Of a stretch of DNA of 36,866 nt, positions 31,003-36,866 are shown in pieces. The stretch is from Bacillales bacterium (GTDB taxonomy: Bacteria; Bacillota; Bacilli; Bacillales; DASSOY01). The stretch spans positions 1 through 36,866 of the forward strand of contig DASSOY010000032.1 of NCBI GenBank assembly GCA_035700025.1, in the 5' to 3' direction. Below the pieces are notes generated by a model. The model did no database searches, had not been told where the DNA came from, and worked only from the letters and a program-made list of their open reading frames with translations. Made by a program: the position numbers and the translations under genes. Position 1 is the first letter of the stretch. Every line of letters starts with the position of its first letter.

Positions 31003-31803
31003 ATGGACCTGTTTAAGGATCACGGTTTTCTATCGTTGTGGAATCCGATTCTTGCGGCATTGCTTTTAGGTGTCGCGATTTTCTATGCCCGTCGGCATGA
31101 ACCCCGCCTGCGTGAGAAGCTTGCGTTTTTATCAGGTTTGTTGCTGATCTATCTCGTTTGCGGCAGTCCCTTTGCCGTAGTTGCGCAAGAACGATGGATG
31201 ACGGCATTTCTTTTTCAACAGTCCGTGTTGTATCTCGTCGTTCCTCGGTTGTTGTTTGCCGGCGTTCCGCGACAATGGCTGCTGCCGTTACGGCAAAACA
31301 ATTCTGTGAAGAGAACACTGCAAATCCTCACATACCCATGGCTGACGGCCATCGTGTTTAACCTCGGGTTTTCGATTTATCTTTTGCCGTCCGTTTTTTC
31401 TGCCGTCCACGGAAATGCTGCATTGACCGCGGTCGTTGAGGGATTTTTCTTCTTGTCCGCACTTTTGATGTGGTGGTCGATTTTGTCGCCGCTTCCTGAA
31501 TTGAATCCGCTCAGCGAAATGCAGCGCATTTTTTATTTATTCATTACCGCGTTAATGCTGACGCCGATTGCGATGCTGATGTTGTTTTCGGATCAAGTGC
31601 TTTATCCGGCGTATGCGGGGTCGGCTTACTTGCCGGCGATTTATGACCAGCAATTGGCTGCCGGCGTATTGAAGGCGTTTCAATTGACGGTATACAGCAT
31701 TGAAATTGTCTATCTCATAAACCATTGGATTCGAAACGAGCGGATCCGGGAGCAAGAGAAACACGGGAAACCGAAAGTTATTTCGTTTCGAAAAATTCGT
31801 TGA
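31003..31803 (+). CDS. ctaG: Cytochrome c oxidase assembly factor CtaG
   Basis: A 266-residue membrane protein of the caa3_CtaG family with about seven helices. Recognisable stretches are WNPILAALLLGVAIF, LLLIYLVCGSPFAVVAQERW, FLFQQSVLYLVVPRLLFAGV and PLPELNPLSEMQRIFYLF. In B. subtilis CtaG is needed to form active caa3 oxidase, probably through copper insertion. The start follows GAGGAG. It lies 14 bp before phhB; no oxidase structural genes are in the window. Confidence 0.9.
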   Translation: MDLFKDHGFLSLWNPILAALLLGVAIFYARRHEPRLREKLAFLSGLLLIYLVCGSPFAVVAQERWMTAFLFQQSVLYLVVPRLLFAGVPRQWLLPLRQNNSVKRTLQILTYPWLTAIVFNLGFSIYLLPSVFSAVHGNAALTAVVEGFFFLSALLMWWSILSPLPELNPLSEMQRIFYLFITALMLTPIAMLMLFSDQVLYPAYAGSAYLPAIYDQQLAAGVLKAFQLTVYSIEIVYLINHWIRNERIREQEKHGKPKVISFRKIR

Positions 31804-31817
31804 GACGGAGGGATATA

Positions 31818-32105
31818 ATGGAACGCTTAAGTGAAAACGAAATCGCGCAACAGCTTTCTCGTTTGCAAGGGTGGAAACGGTTGGACGAGAAATTCATTCA
31901 AAAACGGTATCGGTTTAAAACGTTTCCGGACGGAGTCACGTTCGTGAACCGGATCGCAGCGCTTTCCGAAGAGGTCCAACATCATCCGTTCATAGCGATC
32001 GATTACAAAGTCGTCACGTTAAAATTATCCTCGTGGCACGCCGGCGGTTTGACCGATCTTGATTTTGAGTTGGCCGGGAAGTATGACGCCTTTTATAACG
32101 AATAA
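31818..32105 (+). CDS. phhB: 4a-hydroxytetrahydrobiopterin dehydratase (PhhB/DCoH-like)
   Basis: A 95-residue protein from ATG 31818 behind CGGAGGGA; an upstream in-frame ATG is inside ctaG. The family pattern is clear: LQGWKRLDEKFIQKRYRFKT, then EEVQHHPFIAIDYKVVTLKL with the active-site HHP, and WHAGGLTDLDFELA. It recycles pterin cofactor after aromatic amino acid hydroxylation, or acts in pterin metabolism. It probably forms an operon with ctaG (14 bp apart), a chance pairing as far as function shows. Confidence 0.92.
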   Translation: MERLSENEIAQQLSRLQGWKRLDEKFIQKRYRFKTFPDGVTFVNRIAALSEEVQHHPFIAIDYKVVTLKLSSWHAGGLTDLDFELAGKYDAFYNE

Positions 32106-32138
32106 AACTTGTCGATTCAATCGGCAAGTTTTTTTTAT
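32105..32138 (+). terminator. Terminator of ctaG-phhB
   Basis: A 12-bp stem (AAACTTGTCGAT with ATCGGCAAGTTT, one G-U pair), 3-nt loop and eight T. Confidence 0.88.
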
Positions 32139-32189
32139 TGCTTTCGGGGTTGGATTTATTTTATAATACGTACAAATAAATTTGCACGT
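32138..32189 (+). promoter_or_regulatory. Promoter with 22-bp operator of the regulator-MFS operon
   Basis: TTGCTT (32138-32143), an 18-bp spacer and TATAAT (32162-32167) are followed at once by the dyad ACGTACAAAT-AA-ATTTGCACGT (32168-32189; 9 of 10 pairs). A dimeric repressor bound there would cover the start point. The regulator encoded next is the obvious ligand-controlled repressor. Confidence 0.65.
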
Positions 32190-32205
32190 TAAGGAATGGT
32201 TGCAC

Positions 32206-32769
32206 ATGGAGGATATTTATTTTATCGAAACGATCGAGCAGTTGAAAGTCATCAGTGAGCCGTTGCGCATCCAAATTTTATGGGAGCTGGATGAAGGACC
32301 GAAAACGGGGAAAATGGTGGCTGATGACTTGGAACTGCCGCCGTCAAAAGTTCGCTATCACATTAAAGAGCTTGAAAAAGCAGGACTCATTCAGCTGGTG
32401 AAAACGGAAGAGAAGAACGGGATTTTGCAAAAATTTTATCAGCCGGTTGCCAAGGAAATTTCCTTGGAGAAAATCATTCCGAAAGTGAACAAGCACGTAG
32501 AAGGTTACGAAAACCTGTTTCGTGAAAACGGGCTCGTTTTATTGGATAAAACGAAGTCCATCTTGCGTAAAATGGAAGGTTCGAACTTGAAGTTCGATTT
32601 CATGTGGTTTGAAGACGTTTGGTTGAATGAAGAAGAATTGTCCGAGTTGAAAGCGAAGATTAAAGACGTTTCCAACTATTTACGGGGTCATCGGACGAAG
32701 CGACAAGAGACTGAACGCTATCATATCAGCGCTCTCTCCTTTCCATATCCGGAGGCGGAAGAAGAATAG
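32206..32769 (+). CDS. ArsR/HTH_20-type winged-helix regulator
   Basis: About 187 residues from ATG 32206 (AAGGA upstream). The N-terminal winged helix (about 1-75) has LKVISEPLRIQILWELDEGP and VADDLELPPSKVRYHIKELE, the ArsR-like recognition helix. The rest is a charged helical domain (ILRKMEGSNLKFDFMWFEDV), perhaps for ligand binding. No metal-binding cysteines are seen. It lies 15 bp before an MFS exporter and behind a dyad operator, so it probably represses the operon until a drug-like compound appears. Confidence 0.85.
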   Translation: MEDIYFIETIEQLKVISEPLRIQILWELDEGPKTGKMVADDLELPPSKVRYHIKELEKAGLIQLVKTEEKNGILQKFYQPVAKEISLEKIIPKVNKHVEGYENLFRENGLVLLDKTKSILRKMEGSNLKFDFMWFEDVWLNEEELSELKAKIKDVSNYLRGHRTKRQETERYHISALSFPYPEAEEE

Positions 32770-32784
32770 AATGAAGGTGACGTT

Positions 32785-34035
32785 ATGACACAAACCGCAT
32801 TAGCGAAAGCGGTGCCGAAAACGACGCTGTTTCGCGATAAACGTTTTCTCTTTTTATGGACGGCGACGATCTTTTCGGCTTTCAGCCGAACGATGTTCAT
32901 GTTTTCCGAAGCCTGGTACATTGTTCGCATTCTTGACCTGCGCTCTTCGATCGCCTTCATTTTCATCGCGAGCTCAATTCCGACGATCTTTTTCATGTTG
33001 ATCGGCGGCGTCGCTGCCGACCGCATCAGCCGTTCGAAGATCATGTTCTTATCAGAGGCGCTTCGCGCCGTTTTAATCGGGGCTCTCGCTGTTTTCTTAA
33101 TCTCTTCGGATCTCATCGGTCTCTGGTTGTTTGTCGGCATCGCCCTTATTTTCGGCATCTTGAACGCGTTTTTCGGACCGGCCCGGGATTCGCTCATTCC
33201 ATATATCGTAGAAGAAGAGCAGTTGACGCGTGCCAACTCGCTGATTCAAACGACGACGCAAATGGCTGCTGTATTCGGACCGGTTTTTGCTGGAGCGATC
33301 ATTGTTTGGAAAGGGTATGCCGCCGTTTTTGCCTTTACCGCGCTGGCGCTGGCGATTGGGAGTCTTTTCGCATTGGCCGTGAAGGCACCAGTGAATGAAC
33401 GAACAGAAGACGGAATGAAGCAGCTGCCGATGTGGCATTCGATTATGGAAGGTTGGCATGTCATACGCGGATCCGCTTTCTTAAAGGCAGAGTTTGCCAT
33501 TTCCATTACTATTAATATGGTGTTCACCGGGCCAGTGATGGTAGGCCTGCCGTTGTTCGTTGACGAAGTACTTCACGGAACGACATTGGATTACAGCGGA
33601 ATCGAGGGTTCACTATCATTTGGGATGGTGATCGGAGCCGTTGTCATGAGTATTGTGAATATAAAAAGAAAGCGCGGGTTGTTCGCGATGCTTGCCTTGG
33701 TTGGTTTGTCGCTGACGTATCTGGTTTTCAGCCTGTCCGGCTCGATTCCAGCGGCAATGGGCCTCCTGTTTATTCTCGGAGTATTCATGCAGTGTGTGAA
33801 CATCCCGCTCATTTCGGCGATTCAAAGCATGGTAGAAAAGCGAATGATCGGGCGGATGATGAGTATGATGACGGTATCGGCGATAGGGCTGACACCTGTA
33901 TCCTTTGCTTTGACCTCATTGTTGTTATCGTTGGGTTTAGCCGCCGACACGATCATGACCGCGAGCGCAATTCCGTTGGTCCTCCTCGTATTGTTCGTGT
34001 TTTGGAAAGTGCCTGCAATGCGCAAGATGGATTAG
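32785..34035 (+). CDS. MFS exporter (MFS_3 / EntS-like)
   Basis: A 416-residue, 12-helix major facilitator protein. The start ATG 32785 follows GAAGGTGA. FRDKRFLFLWTATIFSAFSR, the loop motif GGVAADRISRSKIMF and GPARDSLIPYIVEEEQLTRA (typical of the enterobactin-exporter/macrolide-efflux branch) are visible. Export of a small molecule or drug is the likely role. It is the second gene of the regulator operon. Confidence 0.9.
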   Translation: MTQTALAKAVPKTTLFRDKRFLFLWTATIFSAFSRTMFMFSEAWYIVRILDLRSSIAFIFIASSIPTIFFMLIGGVAADRISRSKIMFLSEALRAVLIGALAVFLISSDLIGLWLFVGIALIFGILNAFFGPARDSLIPYIVEEEQLTRANSLIQTTTQMAAVFGPVFAGAIIVWKGYAAVFAFTALALAIGSLFALAVKAPVNERTEDGMKQLPMWHSIMEGWHVIRGSAFLKAEFAISITINMVFTGPVMVGLPLFVDEVLHGTTLDYSGIEGSLSFGMVIGAVVMSIVNIKRKRGLFAMLALVGLSLTYLVFSLSGSIPAAMGLLFILGVFMQCVNIPLISAIQSMVEKRMIGRMMSMMTVSAIGLTPVSFALTSLLLSLGLAADTIMTASAIPLVLLVLFVFWKVPAMRKMD

Positions 34036-34176
34036 CATGAACGATCATTTTAATAAAAAAAGTTTGCTTTCCTGCCCAGGCTGTGGTAAATTAATTTCAT
34101 TCTTATGCAAAGTCTGCGGCAGCACGACTTCCTGTCGCGGGCTTTTTTTGTGCGCAAAACGAAAGGGGGAGCTTCC

Positions 34177-35472
34177 GTGAGGTGGAAAGACTGGGATCGA
34201 AACTTGAAAATCCGCTTGATCAGCGAAGGCATCATGAATTTATTGTTTTGGACGTTCTTTCCATTCATGACGATCTATTTCGCCGATTCGTTCGGAAAGG
34301 AAATGTCCGGCGTTTTGTTGATTGTCTCGCAAATCATAAGCGTCTTCGTCGGCCTCACCGGGGGCTACTGCGCCGACCGATTCGGAAGGAAAAGAATGAT
34401 GTTTTGGTCGGCGGCGGCCCAGCTCGTTTGTTTTTTGCTGTTCGCTTACGCGAACTCTCCGTGGCTGGATTCCGCCCTCCTCACGTTCATCAGCTTCTCT
34501 TTGCTCGGCCTGTGCGAAGCGATGTACTGGCCGGCCAGTCACGCCATGGTCGCTGATGTCGTTCCGGAAAAACATCGAAGCTCCGTTTTCGCTGTTTTTT
34601 ATACGGCGATTAATATTACGGTTGTCGTCGGTCCAATCATCGGCGGCGTGTTCTTTTTTCATTACCGTTTCCCGCTTTTGATTGTATGCGCCGTCGTCAG
34701 CGCCGTATTGGCCGTCGTCATCAAGCTGTGGATTGCCGAAACCGCACCGCAACGGAAAGAAATGGCTCCGAAGACGCCGGAAAAGCAAAAGTGGTACCGA
34801 TATTTGGCCGCTCAACTGCAGGATTACCGTGTAATCGTTAATGATAAAACGTTTCTTGTGTTCGTAATTGCTGGAATTCTCGTCGCCCAAACGTTTATGC
34901 AGCTCGATTTGTTGATGGCGGTATACTCGACGGAAAATGTACGTGAACAAACGGTTTTCGCCTTCGGCAACTGGGATTGGACCGTTGATGGCACGAAGGC
35001 ATTCAGTTGGCTCGTCGCCGAGAACGGGTTTCTCGTCTCCATCTTTACCGTGGCTATGTCCAAATGGATGAGCCGGTATAAGGAGCGTAATGTTTTTGTA
35101 TCTTCCTCGTTGCTGTACGGATTGGCGATTTTATTATTTGGCCTCACAGTAAATATTTGGGGGTTGATTGGCATTATGGCGATGTTCACGGCCGCCGAAT
35201 TGATGACCGTCGGCATTCAGGAAAGTTTTGTTTCCAAGTTAGCGCCTGAACATATGCGCGGCCAATATTTCGCTGCTTCCAGCCTTCGGTTCACGATCGG
35301 CCGCAGCATTGCTCCGATCTCGATTCCGATGACGGTCTGGTTCGGGTATTCGTGGACGTTTGCTTTGCTTTGTCTGTTGGCGGTTTGCAGTGCCGTCTTA
35401 TATTATTTCATGTTCAACAGCCTCGAATCGAAAAAAACCGCGGCCCAACAAAAGACCGCTGTGCTTCGATGA
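34177..35472 (+). CDS. MFS transporter (multidrug efflux type)
   Basis: About 431 residues from GTG 34177, chosen because GAAAGGGGGAG ends 6 nt upstream; an in-frame ATG at 34105 has no such site. Twelve helices; motif A reads GGYCADRFGRKRMMFW and the segment SLLGLCEAMYWPASHAMVAD carries the acidic residue of proton-driven drug exporters. It resembles MdtH-like efflux proteins. It has its own upstream region of 140 bp after the first MFS gene and a strong terminator; an insertion near the middle (TENVREQTVFAFGNWDWTVD) is notable. Confidence 0.9.
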   Translation: MRWKDWDRNLKIRLISEGIMNLLFWTFFPFMTIYFADSFGKEMSGVLLIVSQIISVFVGLTGGYCADRFGRKRMMFWSAAAQLVCFLLFAYANSPWLDSALLTFISFSLLGLCEAMYWPASHAMVADVVPEKHRSSVFAVFYTAINITVVVGPIIGGVFFFHYRFPLLIVCAVVSAVLAVVIKLWIAETAPQRKEMAPKTPEKQKWYRYLAAQLQDYRVIVNDKTFLVFVIAGILVAQTFMQLDLLMAVYSTENVREQTVFAFGNWDWTVDGTKAFSWLVAENGFLVSIFTVAMSKWMSRYKERNVFVSSSLLYGLAILLFGLTVNIWGLIGIMAMFTAAELMTVGIQESFVSKLAPEHMRGQYFAASSLRFTIGRSIAPISIPMTVWFGYSWTFALLCLLAVCSAVLYYFMFNSLESKKTAAQQKTAVLR

Positions 35473-35504
35473 AAACATCCCCGTTCCACGGGGATGTTTT
35501 CATG
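35472..35504. terminator. Bidirectional terminator after the second MFS gene
   Basis: A perfect 12-bp stem (AAAACATCCCCG / CGGGGATGTTTT) with A and T runs on the two sides; it serves the MFS gene and the convergent gene at 35509. Confidence 0.9.
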
Positions 35505-35508
35505 AGGA

Positions 35509-35784
35509 TTATATATACAGTTTCGCCTTGCTCGGTCTGGCTGCATGCGCTCTTTGAAAGCTGCCGAGTGAGCGTTCCTGGTGATTTTTTTCGCGGGAGG
35601 CCCGTCGGTTCAACTCTTGAAACGCTTGGAACATGTGTCTCATTTCTTTGTCGCTAAATTTCCCGCTCGCATGCAGGCAGCAAAGCATCGCAAAAGCAAT
35701 CGGCGTCGTGTCGACATATACGGAAACGTCGGCATTCCCGCTCTCGTTTACGAGCGCTTTGGTTAACTGGTTAACCGGTTCCAT
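35509..35784 (-). CDS. Unknown small protein
   Basis: A 91-residue protein with a very good ribosome site (AAAGGAGG, 7 nt before the ATG). It is soluble: the middle (TTPIAFAMLCCLHASGKFSD) is hydrophobic and the C-terminal 35 residues are basic and low in complexity (ELNRRASREKNHQERSLGSF). No family is recognised. It lies in a run of small minus-strand genes, between the MFS terminator and the charged protein at 35892. Confidence 0.6.
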   Translation of the reverse strand: MEPVNQLTKALVNESGNADVSVYVDTTPIAFAMLCCLHASGKFSDKEMRHMFQAFQELNRRASREKNHQERSLGSFQRAHAARPSKAKLYI

Positions 35785-35843
35785 CGTCGACCTCCTTTCT
35801 TGATGGATGTATCACCATTCGTTGCTATGTCATAGAGTAGAAT

Positions 35844-35875
35844 AAGGCCGCCCCCCTAAGGGCAGGCAGCCTTTT
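35844..35875 (-). terminator. Probable terminator of the charged protein gene
   Basis: AAGGCCGCC...GGCAGGCAGCCTT forms an imperfect GC-rich stem with TTTT on the plus side and a weaker TTATT on the minus side. Confidence 0.5.
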
Positions 35876-35891
35876 GTTCATCCTGAGGCAA

Positions 35892-36140
35892 TTAATCTTC
35901 CTCGAACTCACTGCGCTGACGTTGACGCTGGCGTTGTCTTACGATCGCTCTCGCAACCGCATCGGCATCCGCCTCGGTCTTGACTTTTACGCGAGAGTTG
36001 CCGCTGTTGATGACTTTCGCAACATTGCGGGCATTCCGACGACGGCGTCGACGTCGCTCACGATGATCATGGTCGTGATCATCATCGAACTCGTTGAACT
36101 CGTCGAACTCATTGAACTCATCGAACCAATCTCCACTCAT
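35892..36140 (-). CDS. Highly charged segmented protein, unknown
   Basis: An 82-residue protein with a strong ribosome site (AAGGAGGTG). It has three segments of opposite charge: an acidic/aromatic N-terminus (residues 5-19, FDEFNEFDEFNEFDDD) with His-Asp repeats, then a run of seven arginines, a short neutral middle (ARNVAKVINSGNSRVKVKTE), and a C-terminal RQRQRQRQR tract. The middle, VAKVINSGNSRVKVKTEADA, is the only part that looks foldable. The composition resembles some spore-coat or matrix proteins; no function is known. Confidence 0.65.
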   Translation of the reverse strand: MSGDWFDEFNEFDEFNEFDDDHDHDHRERRRRRRRNARNVAKVINSGNSRVKVKTEADADAVARAIVRQRQRQRQRSEFEED

Positions 36141-36240
36141 GAAGTAGCACCTCCTTAGCAGGTTTACTTTATGTTATTGTGAATTCCGTTCAGTGAATCG
36201 ACGCTTGTCTCCGTTTCTCCGAAAAAAGGCCGCTTTCACG

Positions 36241-36276
36241 AAAAAACACTCCCCTTCCTTACGGAACGGGAGTGTT
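36241..36276 (-). terminator. Terminator of the winged-helix regulator gene
   Basis: On the minus strand ACACTCCCGTTCC pairs with GGAAGGGGAGTGT (one mismatch), loop GTAA, followed by six T. It overlaps the stop codon. Confidence 0.8.
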
Positions 36277-36866
36277 GTCTTTCTGCAGGACGTAGCCGCC
36301 TTGCGGACGGCCGGAAAGCAGTTCCGATGCCGGTCCCAATTTCTTTTTCAGTCGATGGATCGCCTTGCGAACACTGTTGTTTTCGATGGCTCCATGCCAA
36401 ATCCTTTCGGCGATCTCCGCCGTTTGCAAGGGTTCGCCGCGATGCTTGACGAACAGCCGCATTAATTGGATTTCATGTTTGGATAGAGCGTTTGGACGGT
36501 CTGGCCGGCCGACCCAATGTGCCTTCGGGTCGAAATAAATGCCGTATCCGAGGCAAACGGCTTCATCGCTTCGAGATTCGCTATCGGCTGCTGTCCGGTT
36601 TTCGAACGGGAACGCGTTATGATCTTGGAAGTAAATGAGTTCTTTCGAGAGTTCCATAACGAGTTGCCATCTTTCATGTTGGCTGAAATGGGCAATCGCT
36701 TTTTGGTAAGTTTCGTGGGCGTGGTCGCGTGCTGCGAATTTCGCTTCCAGCACTTTGAACCGATGAAAGTAGTCGTTCGATGGATCGTTTGCTTTACGTA
36801 ACCCTTCGGCTAACAGGGCCTTCCCTTTATCCGCTTCATTCAGCAGAAAATACGTCTCGCATAGTT
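36259..36866 (-). CDS. Winged-helix transcriptional activator, N-terminus outside window
   Basis: The frame stays open to the window edge (upstream residues CETYFLLNEADKGKALLAEG and more), so the ATG at 36753 is not the start. The visible 200 residues begin with TPR-like helices (YQKAIAHFSQHERWQLVMEL) and end in an OmpR-type winged helix: LSKHEIQLMRLFVKHRGEPL, the recognition helix NNSVRKAIHRLKKKLG and the wing GRPQGGYVL. A long TPR/ATPase activator (LuxR/SARP-like) with a C-terminal winged helix is likely; regulated genes are unknown. Confidence 0.75.
   Translation of the reverse strand, partial: LCETYFLLNEADKGKALLAEGLRKANDPSNDYFHRFKVLEAKFAARDHAHETYQKAIAHFSQHERWQLVMELSKELIYFQDHNAFPFENRTAADSESRSDEAVCLGYGIYFDPKAHWVGRPDRPNALSKHEIQLMRLFVKHRGEPLQTAEIAERIWHGAIENNSVRKAIHRLKKKLGPASELLSGRPQGGYVLQKDNTPVP

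Noticed and set aside
34100..34160. Possible attenuator hairpin before the second MFS gene
   Set aside because: Only 4 bp (CGAC/GTCG) pair well before the T run; too weak to call.
34037..34180. 46-codon ORF with CPGC and CKVC (zinc-ribbon-like) that overlaps the second MFS start by GTGA
   Set aside because: No convincing ribosome site, no conserved spacing beyond the two CxxC pairs, and the region more likely holds the MFS promoter (TTGCTT-17-TAAATT) and leader.

Overview
The window looks like chromosome from an aerobic, spore-forming Gram-positive of the order Bacillales. Three things point there: strong AAGGAGG-type ribosome sites, small spore-germination (GerPA/GerPF-like) proteins, and proteins resembling Bacillus YycE, YthA/YthB, PhhB and CtaG. 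No species is claimed. Most genes are ordinary chromosomal ones. The first 5 kb and the stretch around 21.9-23.3 kb look accessory.

Region 1-4.8 kb: the 3' part of a DUF2399-type JetD nuclease (Wadjet plasmid defence), a divergent XRE regulator with a small unknown gene, a coiled-coil protein built from 42-bp tandem repeats, a complete IS256-family element, and a tiny holin-like toxin with a convergent antisense RNA (type I toxin-antitoxin, not previously visible as an ORF). Four copies of an unusual intergenic repeat (two direct plus two inverted units, about 50 bp period) lie at 1034-1218, 2661-4317 (split by the IS), 6175-6377 and 16161-16352.

Region 4.8-16.2 kb: flavohaemoglobin hmp behind a perfect Fnr-type box centred at -41.5, a small membrane protein, then a complete monoderm Tad (type IVb) pilus operon: DUF192 protein, Flp pilin, internal terminator, TadV prepilin peptidase, TadE, TadG-like, CpaB, TadZ, TadA, TadB, TadC. 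It is followed by an amidohydrolase that lacks a normal start codon, coupled to a Rieske protein.

Region 16.3-23.4 kb: recQ, a frameshifted yycE, a two-gene ABC-2 exporter, a PilZ c-di-GMP receptor, tRNA-Ala(CGC), and an AbrB-Doc toxin-antitoxin pair bracketed by 21-bp direct repeats beside the tRNA. A 5 x 21-bp tandem array follows.

Region 23.4-36.9 kb: a cytochrome bd-type oxidase pair (YthA/YthB-like) behind a Rex/Fnr-like palindrome, a spore cluster (GerPC-like, three GerPA/PF-like proteins and an Hsp20), a class III extradiol dioxygenase-like protein, a GGDEF-EAL protein, CtaG, PhhB, a self-regulated ArsR-like regulator with an MFS exporter, a second MFS exporter, two small unknown proteins (one extremely charged), and the C-terminal part of a winged-helix regulator running off the window. 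Tad pilus, PilZ and GGDEF-EAL genes together suggest c-di-GMP-linked surface behaviour; hmp and the bd oxidase suggest redox/oxygen control.
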